From: JALYQB01 sp035640155
Lineage (GTDB): Bacteria; Actinomycetota; Actinomycetes; Mycobacteriales; Pseudonocardiaceae
Assembly (NCBI GenBank): GCA_035640155.1
Contig: DASQWR010000203.1
Coordinates: 1-9,396, forward strand
Direction: 5' to 3'
DNA length: 9,396 nt
Below the pieces are notes generated by a model. It had not been told where the DNA came from. It made no database searches and saw nothing but the letters and a program-made list of their open reading frames with translations. Shown piece by piece: positions 1 to 7,038 of the stretch. Within the stretch, counting starts at the first letter, position 1; every line of letters starts with the position of its first letter. A program made the translations under genes and the position numbers.

Positions 1-97
1 TCTGCTCGGCGACCACCGCAAGTGACTTCGCCAGCAGGTCGCGCCGGTTCCGGGTGACGACGACGGTCACGACGGCCTCCGGACCCAGCGCTGTCAT
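1..97 (-). CDS. GT2 glycosyltransferase, N-terminal fragment (GlfT1-like)
   Basis: Only the first 32 codons are present; the gene runs off the left edge. The ATG (97-95) overlaps the TGA of the ATPase gene (96-94) as ATGA, so translation is probably coupled. The start reads MTALGPEAVVTVVVTRNRRD followed by LLAKSLAVVAEQ. This hydrophobic strand followed by T-R-N-R is the usual opening of a GT-A fold family 2 glycosyltransferase, where the first beta strand leads to the nucleotide-sugar site. Because the gene follows a Wzm/Wzt pair, and glfT1 lies between the two exporter genes in M. tuberculosis, the likely role is the galactofuranosyltransferase that starts galactan synthesis on the lipid carrier. 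The family call is fairly safe; the GlfT1 assignment is inference from context. Confidence 0.7.
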   Translation of the reverse strand, partial: MTALGPEAVVTVVVTRNRRDLLAKSLAVVAEQ

Positions 98-915
98 GTT
101 CCCTCACCGGTCAGGGTGCGTCCGCCGCCGATCCGGTGCAGCGTCTCGGCGGAGAGGTGCTCGAACGGGTCCTTGCCCTTGTAGGAGGTGAGCACCGAGC
201 GCAGGTCCCCCCGCTCGCGGATCTCACCCTTGTCCATCCAGATCCCCGAGTTGCACAGCTCGATGAGGAACTCGTCGGAATGCGACGCGAATACCAGGAT
301 TCCGGAGCGCTCCACCAGCTCGGTCAGCCGGTCGCGGGCCTTCTCCAGGAACTCCGCGTCGACCGCGCCGATGCCCTCGTCGAGCAGCAGTATCTCCGGG
401 TCGATCGACGTGACGACTCCCAGCGCGAGCCGTACCCGCATGCCGGTGGAGTAGGTACGCAGCGGCATCGACAGGTAGTCGCCGAGCTCGGTGAACTCGG
501 CGATCTCCTCGGTGCGGGCCTCCATCTGCTTGCGGGTCATCCCGAGGAACAGTCCCCGGATGACGATGTTCTCGTAGCCGGAGATCTCCGGGTCCATGCC
601 GACGCCGAGATCGAACACCGGTGCGACGCGCCCCACGATCCGCGACCGGCCCCGGGTCGGCTCGTAGATCCCGGACAGCAGCCGCAGCAGCGTCGACTTG
701 CCCGCGCCGTTGTGCCCCACCAGCCCGACCCGGTCGCCGTGGCGCAGCGACAGGGTGATCCCCCGCAGCGCCTCGATGATGGGCACCTTCGAATCGGTCC
801 CGATCCTGCCGCCGGCCCGCCCGACGGTGCCGAGGACGGCCTTCTTCAGCGACCGCGTCTTCGCATCGAAGATCGGGAAGTCGACGCAGGCGTCGCGGAC
901 GTCGATCGAAGCCAT
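94..915 (-). CDS. ABC exporter ATP-binding protein (Wzt/RfbE-like, galactan export)
   Basis: This 273-residue protein is the cytoplasmic ATPase half of a polysaccharide ABC exporter. The Walker A motif GHNGAGKST is at residues 67-75, the signature YSTGM at 155-159, and Walker B ILLLDE at 175-180 with the catalytic glutamate E180. The switch histidine is H212. The signature is the degenerate YSTGM form typical of the O-antigen/teichoic acid/galactan export ATPases rather than LSGGQ. There is no long C-terminal carbohydrate-binding extension, so it resembles the short mycobacterial RfbE (Rv3781) type. It starts 7 bases after the permease stop and overlaps the next glycosyltransferase by ATGA, so it sits inside an operon. 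Its expected role is to power movement of lipid-linked galactan across the membrane. The substrate is inferred from neighbours, not read from the protein. Confidence 0.9.
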   Translation of the reverse strand: MASIDVRDACVDFPIFDAKTRSLKKAVLGTVGRAGGRIGTDSKVPIIEALRGITLSLRHGDRVGLVGHNGAGKSTLLRLLSGIYEPTRGRSRIVGRVAPVFDLGVGMDPEISGYENIVIRGLFLGMTRKQMEARTEEIAEFTELGDYLSMPLRTYSTGMRVRLALGVVTSIDPEILLLDEGIGAVDAEFLEKARDRLTELVERSGILVFASHSDEFLIELCNSGIWMDKGEIRERGDLRSVLTSYKGKDPFEHLSAETLHRIGGGRTLTGEGT

Positions 916-922
916 GATCAGC

Positions 923-1813
923 TCATATCCAGTAGGACACTCGGGCCCGGTAGTTGCGCAGCGCGAGCATCGCCACGGCCCACCCGGCGACCGTGATGGC
1001 GAGTGCGACGATCCAGTGCCTGAGCACGATCGGCTCGCCGATCATCGGTGCCCGCAGGATCTCCAGGAAGTGCAGGAACGGGTTGAGCTCGGCCAGCCGG
1101 GCGCGGGGGTTGTCCCGGAAGTCGGCGTAGACCCACACGATCGGGGTCATGAAGAACATCAGCTGCACGACGGAGGCCATGACCGGCGGGATGTCGCGGA
1201 ACCGCGTCGCGAAGATGCCCACGAGGAACGCCACCCACACGCCGTTGGCCACCACGACGACCAGCGCCGGGATGGCCAGCAGCGCCTCGATCCCGAGGCC
1301 CCGGCGGAAGATCAGCATCAGGACTGCCCAGACCGCCAGGTTGTGGGCGAACAGCAGCACCTGGTGCCACACCATCCGGAACACGTGCACGGACAGCGGT
1401 GAGGGCAGGTGCTTGATGAGGCCCTCGTTGCGGATGAAGACCTCGGTGCCCTGGTTGATGCAGCCCCCGATGAACGTCCAGATGATGAGGCCGGTGGCCA
1501 CGTAGGGCAGGAAGAACTTGATGTCCTGCGCGAAGAGCGCCGAGTACAGGATGCCAAGCGCCAGCGCGGTCACCGCCATCGAGATGGTGATCCACAGCGG
1601 GCCGAGCACCGAGCGGCGGTAACCCTGCTTGACATCCTGCAGGCCGAGGTGGCCCCACAGCCGGCGCTGCTGCCAGCCCGCGGCGAGGTCGCCGCAGGCC
1701 CGCGCCCAGCTTCGGGAATCCGGTTCCGGCGGCAACTCGGCACGCGCCGGCATGACGGTGTCCTGCACGACAGTCGACCCTACCTTCGGGTCCGCGCGCC
1801 TCCTCAGGGTCAT
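923..1813 (-). CDS. ABC exporter permease (Wzm/RfbD-like, galactan export)
   Basis: This is the ABC-2 type membrane subunit that pairs with the ATPase downstream. After a polar N-terminus, the amphipathic segment with Q63-GYRRSVLGPLW (63-74) is the family's hallmark entry into the first helix. About six membrane segments follow, near 71-94, 100-120, 148-170, 177-203, 210-230 and 265-287, with FRDIPP (205-210) and ELNPF (242-246) as further family motifs. The start is ambiguous. The ATG at 1813 gives 296 residues but has no clear ribosome site, whereas the ATG at 1753 (residue 21) has AGGA seven bases upstream and gives 276 residues, closer to the usual length. I favour 1753. The gene lies 21 bases (or 81) after the proteasome activator gene, probably in one transcript. 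The role is the channel for lipid-linked cell-wall galactan; the substrate is inferred. Confidence 0.9.
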   Translation of the reverse strand: MTLRRRADPKVGSTVVQDTVMPARAELPPEPDSRSWARACGDLAAGWQQRRLWGHLGLQDVKQGYRRSVLGPLWITISMAVTALALGILYSALFAQDIKFFLPYVATGLIIWTFIGGCINQGTEVFIRNEGLIKHLPSPLSVHVFRMVWHQVLLFAHNLAVWAVLMLIFRRGLGIEALLAIPALVVVVANGVWVAFLVGIFATRFRDIPPVMASVVQLMFFMTPIVWVYADFRDNPRARLAELNPFLHFLEILRAPMIGEPIVLRHWIVALAITVAGWAVAMLALRNYRARVSYWI

Positions 1814-1834
1814 GGTGGTGCCGGCCGAGGCGGC

Positions 1835-2362
1835 TTACAAGTACTGCCCGGTGCCCCGGCCACCCTCGGCCGGCTGCACGCCGGGAGGCATCGATCCGGG
1901 GGGCAGGCTCCGCCGCAGCTGCTCGAGCTGCGCGCGGGCCGCCATCTGCTGTGCGAACAGCGTCGTCTGGATGCCGTGGAAGAGCCCCTCCAGCCAGCCC
2001 ACCAGCTGCGCGTGGGCGATCCGCAGCTCCGCGTCCGAGGGCGTCGCACCTTCCGCGAAGGGCAGCGAGAGCCGCTCCAGCTCGTCTCGCAGCTCAGGCG
2101 CCAGACCCTGCTCCAGCTCGCGGACGGAGGAGGCGTGGATCTCCCGCAGCCGGTTGCGGCTCGCCTCGTCCAGCGGCGCCGCGCGGACCTCCTCGAGCAG
2201 CTGCTTGATCATGGAGCCGATCCGCATCACCTTGGCGGGCTCCTCGACCATGTCCGCCACGCTCTGGCCCTGCTGTTCGGCATCGTCGGTTGCCGGCACG
2301 GTGCCGACGGGGTCGCCGTCCGGTCCGATCACGTAGACCTGCTGCTCGTCGGAGTCGCTCAT
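1835..2362 (-). CDS. bpa: Bacterial proteasome activator Bpa/PafE
   Basis: This 175-residue protein is recognised from its whole-length pattern and C-terminus. A short acidic N-terminus is followed by an all-helical body from about residue 34 to 152 (VADMVEEPAKVMRIGSMIKQ, later HAQLVGWLEGLFHG at 117-130). A Pro/Gly-rich tail ends in GQYL (172-175). In M. tuberculosis the Bpa/PafE (Rv3780) dodecamer ring docks on the 20S proteasome through the same GQYL tail, opens the gate and lets unfolded proteins in without ATP. The start ATG has GAGG about eight bases upstream, and the length agrees with known homologues. It lies 62 bases after the quinone oxidoreductase and just before the galactan exporter, the same neighbourhood as in mycobacteria. 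The link between the proteasome and exporter genes is positional only. Confidence 0.95.
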   Translation of the reverse strand: MSDSDEQQVYVIGPDGDPVGTVPATDDAEQQGQSVADMVEEPAKVMRIGSMIKQLLEEVRAAPLDEASRNRLREIHASSVRELEQGLAPELRDELERLSLPFAEGATPSDAELRIAHAQLVGWLEGLFHGIQTTLFAQQMAARAQLEQLRRSLPPGSMPPGVQPAEGGRGTGQYL

Positions 2363-2424
2363 CGCTCCATCCTCGCCCCTGCACGGCGGCGGTGGCGAGT
2401 CGTGCGCCGGTGTCGCACCTCGGT

Positions 2425-3399
2425 TCAGCGCCTCGTCGTGAGCACGATCTTGCCGTGGATGCCGCCAGCCTCCATCATGCGATGCGCCTCGGCGGCCTCG
2501 GCCAGCGGCAGGGTGGCGTGGGTGATCGGGCGGACCCGCCCGTCCCCGATCATCGGCCACACCCGGTCGGCGACCTCGGCGCAGATCGCCGCCTTGCCGT
2601 CCGGACCCTGCACCGGGCGGCCCCGCAGCGACGTCGCGGCGACGCTGGCCCGCTTGACCAGCAGGGCGCCCAGGTCCAGCTCGGCCCTGGAGCCGCCCTG
2701 CATCCCGATCACCACCAGCCGTCCGCCCGGCCCGAGAGCGGTGACGTTGCGCTTCAGGTACTTCGCCCCCATGTTGTCCAGGATGACGTCGGCGCGACCC
2801 TTCAGCTCCTCGGCGAAGTCCTGCTCCCGGTAGTCGATCAGCGTCTGCGCACCGAGCTCGGCGCACTGCGGCAGGTTCTTCCCCGAAGCGGTGGTCGCGA
2901 CGTGCGCACCCAGCGCGACACCGACCTGGATCGCGTGCGTCCCGACGCCGCCCGACCCGCCGTGCACGAGGAACAGCTCACCCCCGGTCAGCTGCGCGCC
3001 CATCGCCACGTTCGACCACACCGTGCACGCCACCTCGGGCAGCCCGCCGGCGGTGACGGGGTCGACCCCGGGCGGCAGCGGCATCAGCTGCCCGGCCGGC
3101 ACCACGACCCGCTCCGCGTAGCCTCCGCCCGCGAGCAACGCGCACACCGCGTCGCCGGCGCGCGGTCCCTCGACGCCCTGGCCGAGCTCGGACACCGTCC
3201 CGGAGCACTCCAGCCCGAGGATCTCGCTGGCACCCGGAGGCGGCGGGTAGTGGCCCTGCCGTTGCAGCAGGTCGGCCCGGTTGACGGCGGTGGCGGTGAC
3301 GTCGAGCAGCACCTCACCGGGGCCGGGACGGGGATCGGGTTGCTCGGTGAGCACCAGTACCTCGGGCCCGCCGGGTTCGGTGATCGTGATCGCGCGCAC
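2425..3399 (-). CDS. PIG3-type NAD(P)H quinone oxidoreductase (zinc-free MDR family)
   Basis: This 324-residue cytoplasmic enzyme belongs to the medium-chain dehydrogenase/reductase superfamily. The N-terminal catalytic fold contains NRADLLQRQGHYPPPPG (40-56) and LGLECSG (61-67), which is diagnostic of the PIG3/TP53I3 quinone oxidoreductase group. The nucleotide-binding site HGGSGGVGTHAIQ is at 146-158. I see no structural zinc cysteine cluster, consistent with the quinone reductase branch. The expected reaction is NAD(P)H-dependent reduction of quinones or similar electrophiles; the real substrate is unknown. The start is GTG at 3399. A TANNNT box ends eight bases upstream and there is no ribosome site, which suggests a leaderless mRNA. 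A related oxidoreductase (Rv3777) sits near bpa in M. tuberculosis, so the gene order is probably ancestral. Confidence 0.9.
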   Translation of the reverse strand: MRAITITEPGGPEVLVLTEQPDPRPGPGEVLLDVTATAVNRADLLQRQGHYPPPPGASEILGLECSGTVSELGQGVEGPRAGDAVCALLAGGGYAERVVVPAGQLMPLPPGVDPVTAGGLPEVACTVWSNVAMGAQLTGGELFLVHGGSGGVGTHAIQVGVALGAHVATTASGKNLPQCAELGAQTLIDYREQDFAEELKGRADVILDNMGAKYLKRNVTALGPGGRLVVIGMQGGSRAELDLGALLVKRASVAATSLRGRPVQGPDGKAAICAEVADRVWPMIGDGRVRPITHATLPLAEAAEAHRMMEAGGIHGKIVLTTRR

Positions 3400-3407
3400 G
3401 GTGCGCG

Positions 3408-3413
3408 AGGTTA
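3408..3413 (-). promoter_or_regulatory. Putative -10 element of a leaderless promoter for the quinone oxidoreductase
   Basis: On the minus strand the hexamer is TAACCT, fitting the actinobacterial TANNNT consensus, with eight bases between it and the GTG start. A start site 6-8 bases downstream of the -10 would fall on or next to the GTG. No Shine-Dalgarno sequence is present. The -35 position (3431-3436, TTCGCC, 17-base spacer) is a weak match. Confidence 0.45.
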
Positions 3414-3436
3414 GTCGCGCGTGACCTGGCGGCGAA

Positions 3437-4666
3437 CTACCCGGCCAGCTGCCCGCGCCGGCGCGAGAGAAAGGCCCGCTCGGCAGGGTTGTCCGTCGCC
3501 GCGATGGCGGCGTCGTACTCCGCGCGTGCCTCGGCCGACCGGCCCAGCCGGCGCAGCAGGTCGGCGCGGGTTGCGTGCCAGGCGTGGTAGCCGGTCAGCT
3601 CGAGCCGGTCCACCTCCGCCAGGCCGACGGCAGGCCCGTCGAGCTCCGCGATCGCGATGGCCCGGTTGAGGGCGACCACCGGTCCGGGGTCGACCACGGC
3701 GAGCTGGTCGTAGAGCGCCGCGATCTGGCGCCAGTCGGTGCCGGCCCACGACGCCGCGTCGGTGTGGACGGCGTTGACCGCGGCCAGCAGCTGGTAGCGG
3801 CCAGGTGGCCACCCGGTCTCCCGTGCCCGGGCCAGGCACTCGCGCACGAGGTCGTGGCCCTCGGCGATGAGCGCGCGGTCCCACCCGCCGCGGTCCTGCT
3901 CTGGCAGCGACACCAGCTCCCCGCCGGCCACCCGGCTCGCCCGACGGGCGTCGGTCAACAGCATCAGCGCGAGCAGGCCGGTCACCTCCGGCTCGTCCGG
4001 CAGGAGCGACCGCAGCACCCGCCCGAGCCGGATCGCCTCGTCGGCGAGCTGGGCACGGATCGGCTCGTCGCCGGCGCTGGCGAGGTAGCCCTCGTTGAAG
4101 ACGAGGTAGACGACGGTCAGCACCCCGGCCAGCCGCTCGGCGAGGTCGTCCGCCGACGGCACCCGGTAGGGGATGTTGGCGCCCTTGATCTTGGCCTTGG
4201 CGCGGGTGACGCGCTGGGCGATCGTCGTCTCCTGGACCAGGAACGCCGCCGCGATCTCGGCGACGGTGAGCCCACCGAGCAGCCGCAGGGTCAGGGCCAC
4301 CCGGGCCTCGGGCGCGAGGGCCGGGTGGCAGCAGGTGAAGATCAGCCGGAGGCGGTCGTCCTCCACCACGCCGGTCGGTTCGTGGGGTGTGTCGTCGTGG
4401 ATCATCAGGGCCGCCTCGTGCTTGGCGTCCCGCTGCTGCTCTCGTCGGATCCGGTCGATGGCGCGGTTGCCCGCCGTGGTGGTCAGCCACCCACCCGGGT
4501 TGGGCGGTACGCCGTCCACCGGCCACTTGTCGAGGGCGACCAGGAGCGCCTCGCTGGCGGCATCCTCGGCGATGTCGATGTCGCCGAAGCGGCGTACCAG
4601 CGAGGCGACCACCCTGCCGAACTCCTCGCGGAAGATCCGCTCGATCGCCTCCGCAGGCTCCGTCAT
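3437..4666 (-). CDS. ECF42-type RNA polymerase sigma factor with C-terminal TPR extension
   Basis: This 409-residue protein is about twice the length of a classical ECF sigma factor. Region 2 covers about residues 10-80 (DIAEDAASEALLVALDKW at 31-48, then GGWLTTTAGNRAIDRIRRE at 58-76). FTCCHPAL (110-117) leads into region 4 (about 120-165), with the helix-turn-helix LTVAEIAAAFLVQETTIAQR (133-152). The rest is the helical, TPR-like tail of the ECF42 group, with VYLVFNEGYL (186-195) and a repeat-like part at about 330-400 (ALNRAIAIA, ARAEYDAAIAAT). In this family the tail is known to be needed for activity and no anti-sigma factor is linked. I chose the ATG at 4666, which overlaps the TGA of the YCII-family gene as ATGA; an upstream in-frame start at 4729 would only extend into that gene. 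The pair is clearly one operon. The inducing signal is unknown. Confidence 0.92.
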   Translation of the reverse strand: MTEPAEAIERIFREEFGRVVASLVRRFGDIDIAEDAASEALLVALDKWPVDGVPPNPGGWLTTTAGNRAIDRIRREQQRDAKHEAALMIHDDTPHEPTGVVEDDRLRLIFTCCHPALAPEARVALTLRLLGGLTVAEIAAAFLVQETTIAQRVTRAKAKIKGANIPYRVPSADDLAERLAGVLTVVYLVFNEGYLASAGDEPIRAQLADEAIRLGRVLRSLLPDEPEVTGLLALMLLTDARRASRVAGGELVSLPEQDRGGWDRALIAEGHDLVRECLARARETGWPPGRYQLLAAVNAVHTDAASWAGTDWRQIAALYDQLAVVDPGPVVALNRAIAIAELDGPAVGLAEVDRLELTGYHAWHATRADLLRRLGRSAEARAEYDAAIAATDNPAERAFLSRRRGQLAG

Positions 4667-5007
4667 TCGGCCTGGAAGGGCCGCACCTCGACCTTGCCGG
4701 TGCAGGCCTTCGAGCCCTCCTTGGCCCACTGCAACGCCGCGTCGAGGTTGGGGGCCTCGATGACCCAGAAGCCGCCGAGGTACTCCTTGGACTCCGCGTA
4801 CGGCCCGTCGGTCACGATCGGCTTGTCACCGGTGTTGTCGACGGTGGTTGCCTGGTCGATCGGCATCAGCCCGCCGGCGAACACCCACGCGCCCTCGTCC
4901 TGGAGCTTCTGGTTGAACCGGTCCACCGCCTCGAACACCGGCTGCATCTCCGCCACGGGCGGGAGCCCGTCCATAGCGCTGTGCACCGACAGCAGGTACT
5001 GGGTCAT
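4663..5007 (-). CDS. YCII/DGPF-family protein, partner of the ECF42 sigma factor
   Basis: This 114-residue alpha/beta-barrel protein carries the DGPF-family core at 66-84: T-DGPY-AESKEYLGGFW, with DGPY (67-70) in place of DGPF. The YCII fold (dimeric, ferredoxin-like) often serves as a small enzyme or ligand-binding module, but the biochemical role of DGPF proteins is not established. These genes are the characteristic neighbours of ECF42 sigma factors, and they are known or presumed targets of the sigma factor. The ribosome site AGAGGAGG lies five bases before the ATG and is the strongest in this part of the window, so this protein is probably made in greater amounts than the downstream sigma factor. 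Its stop codon overlaps the sigma start by ATGA, which suggests translational coupling. Confidence 0.92.
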   Translation of the reverse strand: MTQYLLSVHSAMDGLPPVAEMQPVFEAVDRFNQKLQDEGAWVFAGGLMPIDQATTVDNTGDKPIVTDGPYAESKEYLGGFWVIEAPNLDAALQWAKEGSKACTGKVEVRPFQAE

Positions 5008-5056
5008 GTCGTCCTCCTCTGATCGGGCGGCCCCGCTGGCCGACTCTCACCCTCTC

Positions 5057-5083
5057 CACGAACGGGTCGGCGGCGATACGACA
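5057..5083 (-). promoter_or_regulatory. Possible ECF-type promoter of the DGPF-sigma operon
   Basis: On the minus strand TGTCGT (5083-5078) is followed after 15 bases by TTCGTG (5062-5057), about 50 bases before the DGPF start codon. As I recall, ECF42 target promoters have a TGTCGA-like -35 element, so five of six bases match and autoregulation would fit. The -10 assignment is loose and the spacing is my reading, so this is tentative. Confidence 0.3.
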
Positions 5084-5171
5084 CCTTGGCAGAAGAAAAC
5101 TCTCAGAGGATCTCCAGGCGCTCATCGGAAGCGCCGGCGGGACGGCCATCTCCGAGGGGTCGCCCCCCGGA

Positions 5172-5852
5172 ATGCACTTGCCGCCGACCGCCGGCCGCGT
5201 CACCGTCCCGTCTGTGGCACCCGAACCCTGGCCGTTGCGGCACCTGGAGATGCGCACCCCGCGGCTGAGCCTGCGCCCGGACGACGACGACGGACTGCGC
5301 GAACTCGCCGCGCTCGCGGCACGCGGCATCCACCCGCCGGAGCAGATGCCGTTCCTGCACCCATGGACCGACCAGCCCGTCGACGAGCTGGTCCGCGGCA
5401 CGCTGCAGCATCACTGGTCGGTACGCGCCGCGCTCGGCCCCGACGACTGGACCATCACCTTCCTTGTACGCCAGGAGGGTGATGTCGTCGGTACCCAGGG
5501 CCTGTCCGGCAAGGACTACGGCACCACCCGAGAGGTCTCCACCGGTTCCTGGCTGGGCCGGGCTCACCAGGGCCGGGGCATCGGCTCCGAGATGCGCGCC
5601 GCGGTGCTGCTGCTCGCCTTCGACCATCTCGGCGCCGGCTCCGCGCGCTCCGGGGCGTTCACCGACAACGCCGCCTCGCTCGCCGTCAGCCGGAAGCTGG
5701 GCTACCGCGCCGACGGCACGCACGCCGTCGCGTCGCGCGGGCAGCGTGCGGTCGAGACCAGGCTGCTGCTCACCCCGGAGGCGTTCGTGAGGCCACAGTG
5801 GACGCTTCGGGTGGACGGCCTCGACGGCTGCCGTGCGCTGCTGGGCGCCTGA
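5172..5852 (+). CDS. GNAT-family N-acetyltransferase (RimJ/RimL-like)
   Basis: This 226-residue cytoplasmic acetyltransferase would move an acetyl group from acetyl-CoA to an amine. The N-terminal strand MRTPRLSLRPDDDDGLRELA (27-46) is the usual opening of RimJ/RimL-type GNATs. FLVRQEGDVVGTQG (97-110) is the central beta hairpin. The acetyl-CoA pyrophosphate loop is QGRGIGSEM (133-141), a Q-x-x-G-x-G form of motif A. Motif B covers TDNAASLAVSRKLGY (164-178), including the N-x-x-S and LGY landmarks. The ATG at 5172 is preceded by GAGGGG at a long spacing; the GTG at 5214 and ATG at 5250 are alternatives, and the core fold starts only near residue 25. It diverges from the DGPF-sigma operon and may share its control region. 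The substrate (protein N-terminus, small molecule or drug) cannot be told. Confidence 0.88.
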   Translation: MHLPPTAGRVTVPSVAPEPWPLRHLEMRTPRLSLRPDDDDGLRELAALAARGIHPPEQMPFLHPWTDQPVDELVRGTLQHHWSVRAALGPDDWTITFLVRQEGDVVGTQGLSGKDYGTTREVSTGSWLGRAHQGRGIGSEMRAAVLLLAFDHLGAGSARSGAFTDNAASLAVSRKLGYRADGTHAVASRGQRAVETRLLLTPEAFVRPQWTLRVDGLDGCRALLGA

Positions 5853-5882
5853 CCGACACGCGTCGACATCGCCGCTCCGGGC

Positions 5883-5945
5883 CTCGGGTCACACTCCCGT
5901 CGAGATGTCTCGGATCGATCGAGAGGCGTGTTCCCTCGACCCGAG
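5883..5945. repeat. Cluster of short palindromes and inverted repeats upstream of the unknown gene
   Basis: Within 63 bases there are a perfect 8-bp inverted repeat (CTCGGGTC at 5883-5890, GACCCGAG at 5938-5945), a CGAGA-TG-TCTCG palindrome (5901-5912), GATCGATC (5913-5920), and GTCGAG/CTCGAC (5899-5904, 5935-5940). These could be the terminator side of the acetyltransferase gene, an operator for the next gene, or both. The arms overlap, so not all can form at once. Confidence 0.4.
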
Positions 5946-5951
5946 TAGCAT
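5946..5951 (+). promoter_or_regulatory. Possible -10 box for the unknown gene at 6018
   Basis: TAGCAT fits TANNNT, lies at the edge of a locally AT-richer patch (TAGCATTTTCATG) and follows the palindrome cluster directly. Transcription would start near 5958, leaving about 60 bases of leader. No convincing -35 hexamer is seen at 17 bases. Confidence 0.3.
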
Positions 5952-6017
5952 TTTCATGCTGATCCCGGTTTGGGCTGCCGGGGGCTGCGTGGATCGGCGG
6001 GCGGTGGGACGAGACCG

Positions 6018-6986
6018 ATGACGACGGATCGGGCAGCGGACGCGCGGCCGAAGCGCGAACCGACCAGGGCCGGCCTGTTCGGCGATGGGCCGGGCGATAC
6101 GCCGTGGGACGCCGCCCCACCGTCGCAGGGCGCGCCGAACCTGCAGCCTGACACCCCCATGCAGAAGGTCGTGCTGCCGGGACTGGTGGATCTGCTGCTG
6201 GGCAACATCACGGTGCCGGGCCGATTCGACCCGCATCGCGTCGCCGGCTTCGTGACGCGGCTGGAAGACGTGCCGACCGGTTCGGCGTTCGACCTCACCC
6301 GCCGCTACGGGCTGGACCAGGTGCCAGGCTGGCCGATGAGCTCAGAGCTGCATGTACTGCGGTTCTTCGCACACCACCCGGCGCTGTTCATGTCCCCGTT
6401 CGGCCGGCACGTGTACCAGATGGATCTGCTGGAGCTGCCGGCCGGCACCGAGTTGTGGCGAATCGACTCCGGTGGCGCCGAGCAGCGGATCGCGGCCTAT
6501 CTGCACCGGCAGATGGGATGGGTCGCAACGGTGCCGATCCTGCTCGGACCCGGACGGTGGAACACACCGCCGGTGCCGCTGCGGCCGACGGTGCGTCGCG
6601 GCCTCGCCGCCCGTTACCGTGGCGGGGACTTCGATGCCGACTTCGGACCTCGTCCAGGCGAGGTGACCCTGCACCCGCTGCCTGGCCGCCAGGCCCCGCC
6701 AGACTTCACCTCCCAGGGGGGCGTGCATACCCTGCCGGTGTCCGTCTCCGAGCTCGACTCACTGCTGTTGCTGCGCTGGCGGGCATCCTGGCGCGACCTG
6801 CCCGTCGAGCTCGTCGAGGCCAGCGGGGGCGAGGCGGTCGTGCACTACGTCGGCGAGGACGGCCAACGCGCCACCGACCTGGGACTCGCCGAGGTCGACT
6901 ACCGGGTGTGGCGGGGACCGGCGCCACAGGCCGAACTCTCCGAGGTGCACCAGGAGTCCACGACACTGCGCGCCAGCCGCCCGTAG
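6018..6986 (+). CDS. Hypothetical protein, family not recognised
   Basis: This 322-residue protein has no signal peptide or membrane helix that I can see. It starts with a charged, Pro/Gly-rich, probably disordered segment (1-48). A hydrophobic stretch follows, VVLPGLVDLLLGNITVPG (51-68), then aromatic-rich segments such as LRFFAHHPALFMSPFGRHVY (114-133) and GTELWRIDSGG (143-153). The middle (175-235) is Pro/Gly/Arg-rich. The C-terminus has a second ordered unit, WRASWRDLPVELVEASGGEA (254-273) to EVDYRVWRGPAPQAEL (292-307), that looks like small beta-rich modules. I chose the ATG at 6018 with weak GGGACGAG upstream; an upstream TTG at 5970 adds an unlikely Gly/Arg-rich lead. Codon positions look typical of coding DNA throughout. 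It stands alone between the acetyltransferase and the tRNA. I assign no function. Confidence 0.8.
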   Translation: MTTDRAADARPKREPTRAGLFGDGPGDTPWDAAPPSQGAPNLQPDTPMQKVVLPGLVDLLLGNITVPGRFDPHRVAGFVTRLEDVPTGSAFDLTRRYGLDQVPGWPMSSELHVLRFFAHHPALFMSPFGRHVYQMDLLELPAGTELWRIDSGGAEQRIAAYLHRQMGWVATVPILLGPGRWNTPPVPLRPTVRRGLAARYRGGDFDADFGPRPGEVTLHPLPGRQAPPDFTSQGGVHTLPVSVSELDSLLLLRWRASWRDLPVELVEASGGEAVVHYVGEDGQRATDLGLAEVDYRVWRGPAPQAELSEVHQESTTLRASRP

Positions 6987-6990
6987 CAGG

Positions 6991-7007
6991 GGCGGACACG
7001 CTCCGCC
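6991..7007 (+). terminator. Short GC hairpin after the unknown gene
   Basis: GGCGGA (6991-6996) and TCCGCC (7002-7007) form a perfect 6-bp stem with loop CACGC, starting four bases after the TAG at 6984-6986. There is no T-run, as is common for actinobacterial intrinsic-like hairpins. It would separate the gene from the tRNA transcript. Confidence 0.4.
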
Positions 7008-7025
7008 GACACCGAGCCCCCCGCG

Positions 7026-7031
7026 TAGCCT
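7026..7031 (+). promoter_or_regulatory. Putative -10 box of the tRNA-Ser promoter
   Basis: TAGCCT matches TANNNT and ends seven bases before the first tRNA base, placing the transcription start at or next to the mature 5' end. The -35 region (about 7002-7008) lies in the hairpin sequence and is a poor match. Confidence 0.4.
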
Positions 7032-7038
7032 CCGGCTT

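Noticed and set aside
136..996. 286-residue plus-strand frame
   Set aside because: Antisense to the ATPase gene, which has full Walker motifs.
1409..2833. 474-residue plus-strand frame
   Set aside because: Antisense to the permease, bpa and oxidoreductase genes, all of which have clear motifs.
3575..5482. 635-residue plus-strand frame opposite the sigma and DGPF genes
   Set aside because: Low-complexity Arg/Gly/Pro/Val composition antisense to two certain genes; a product of high GC.
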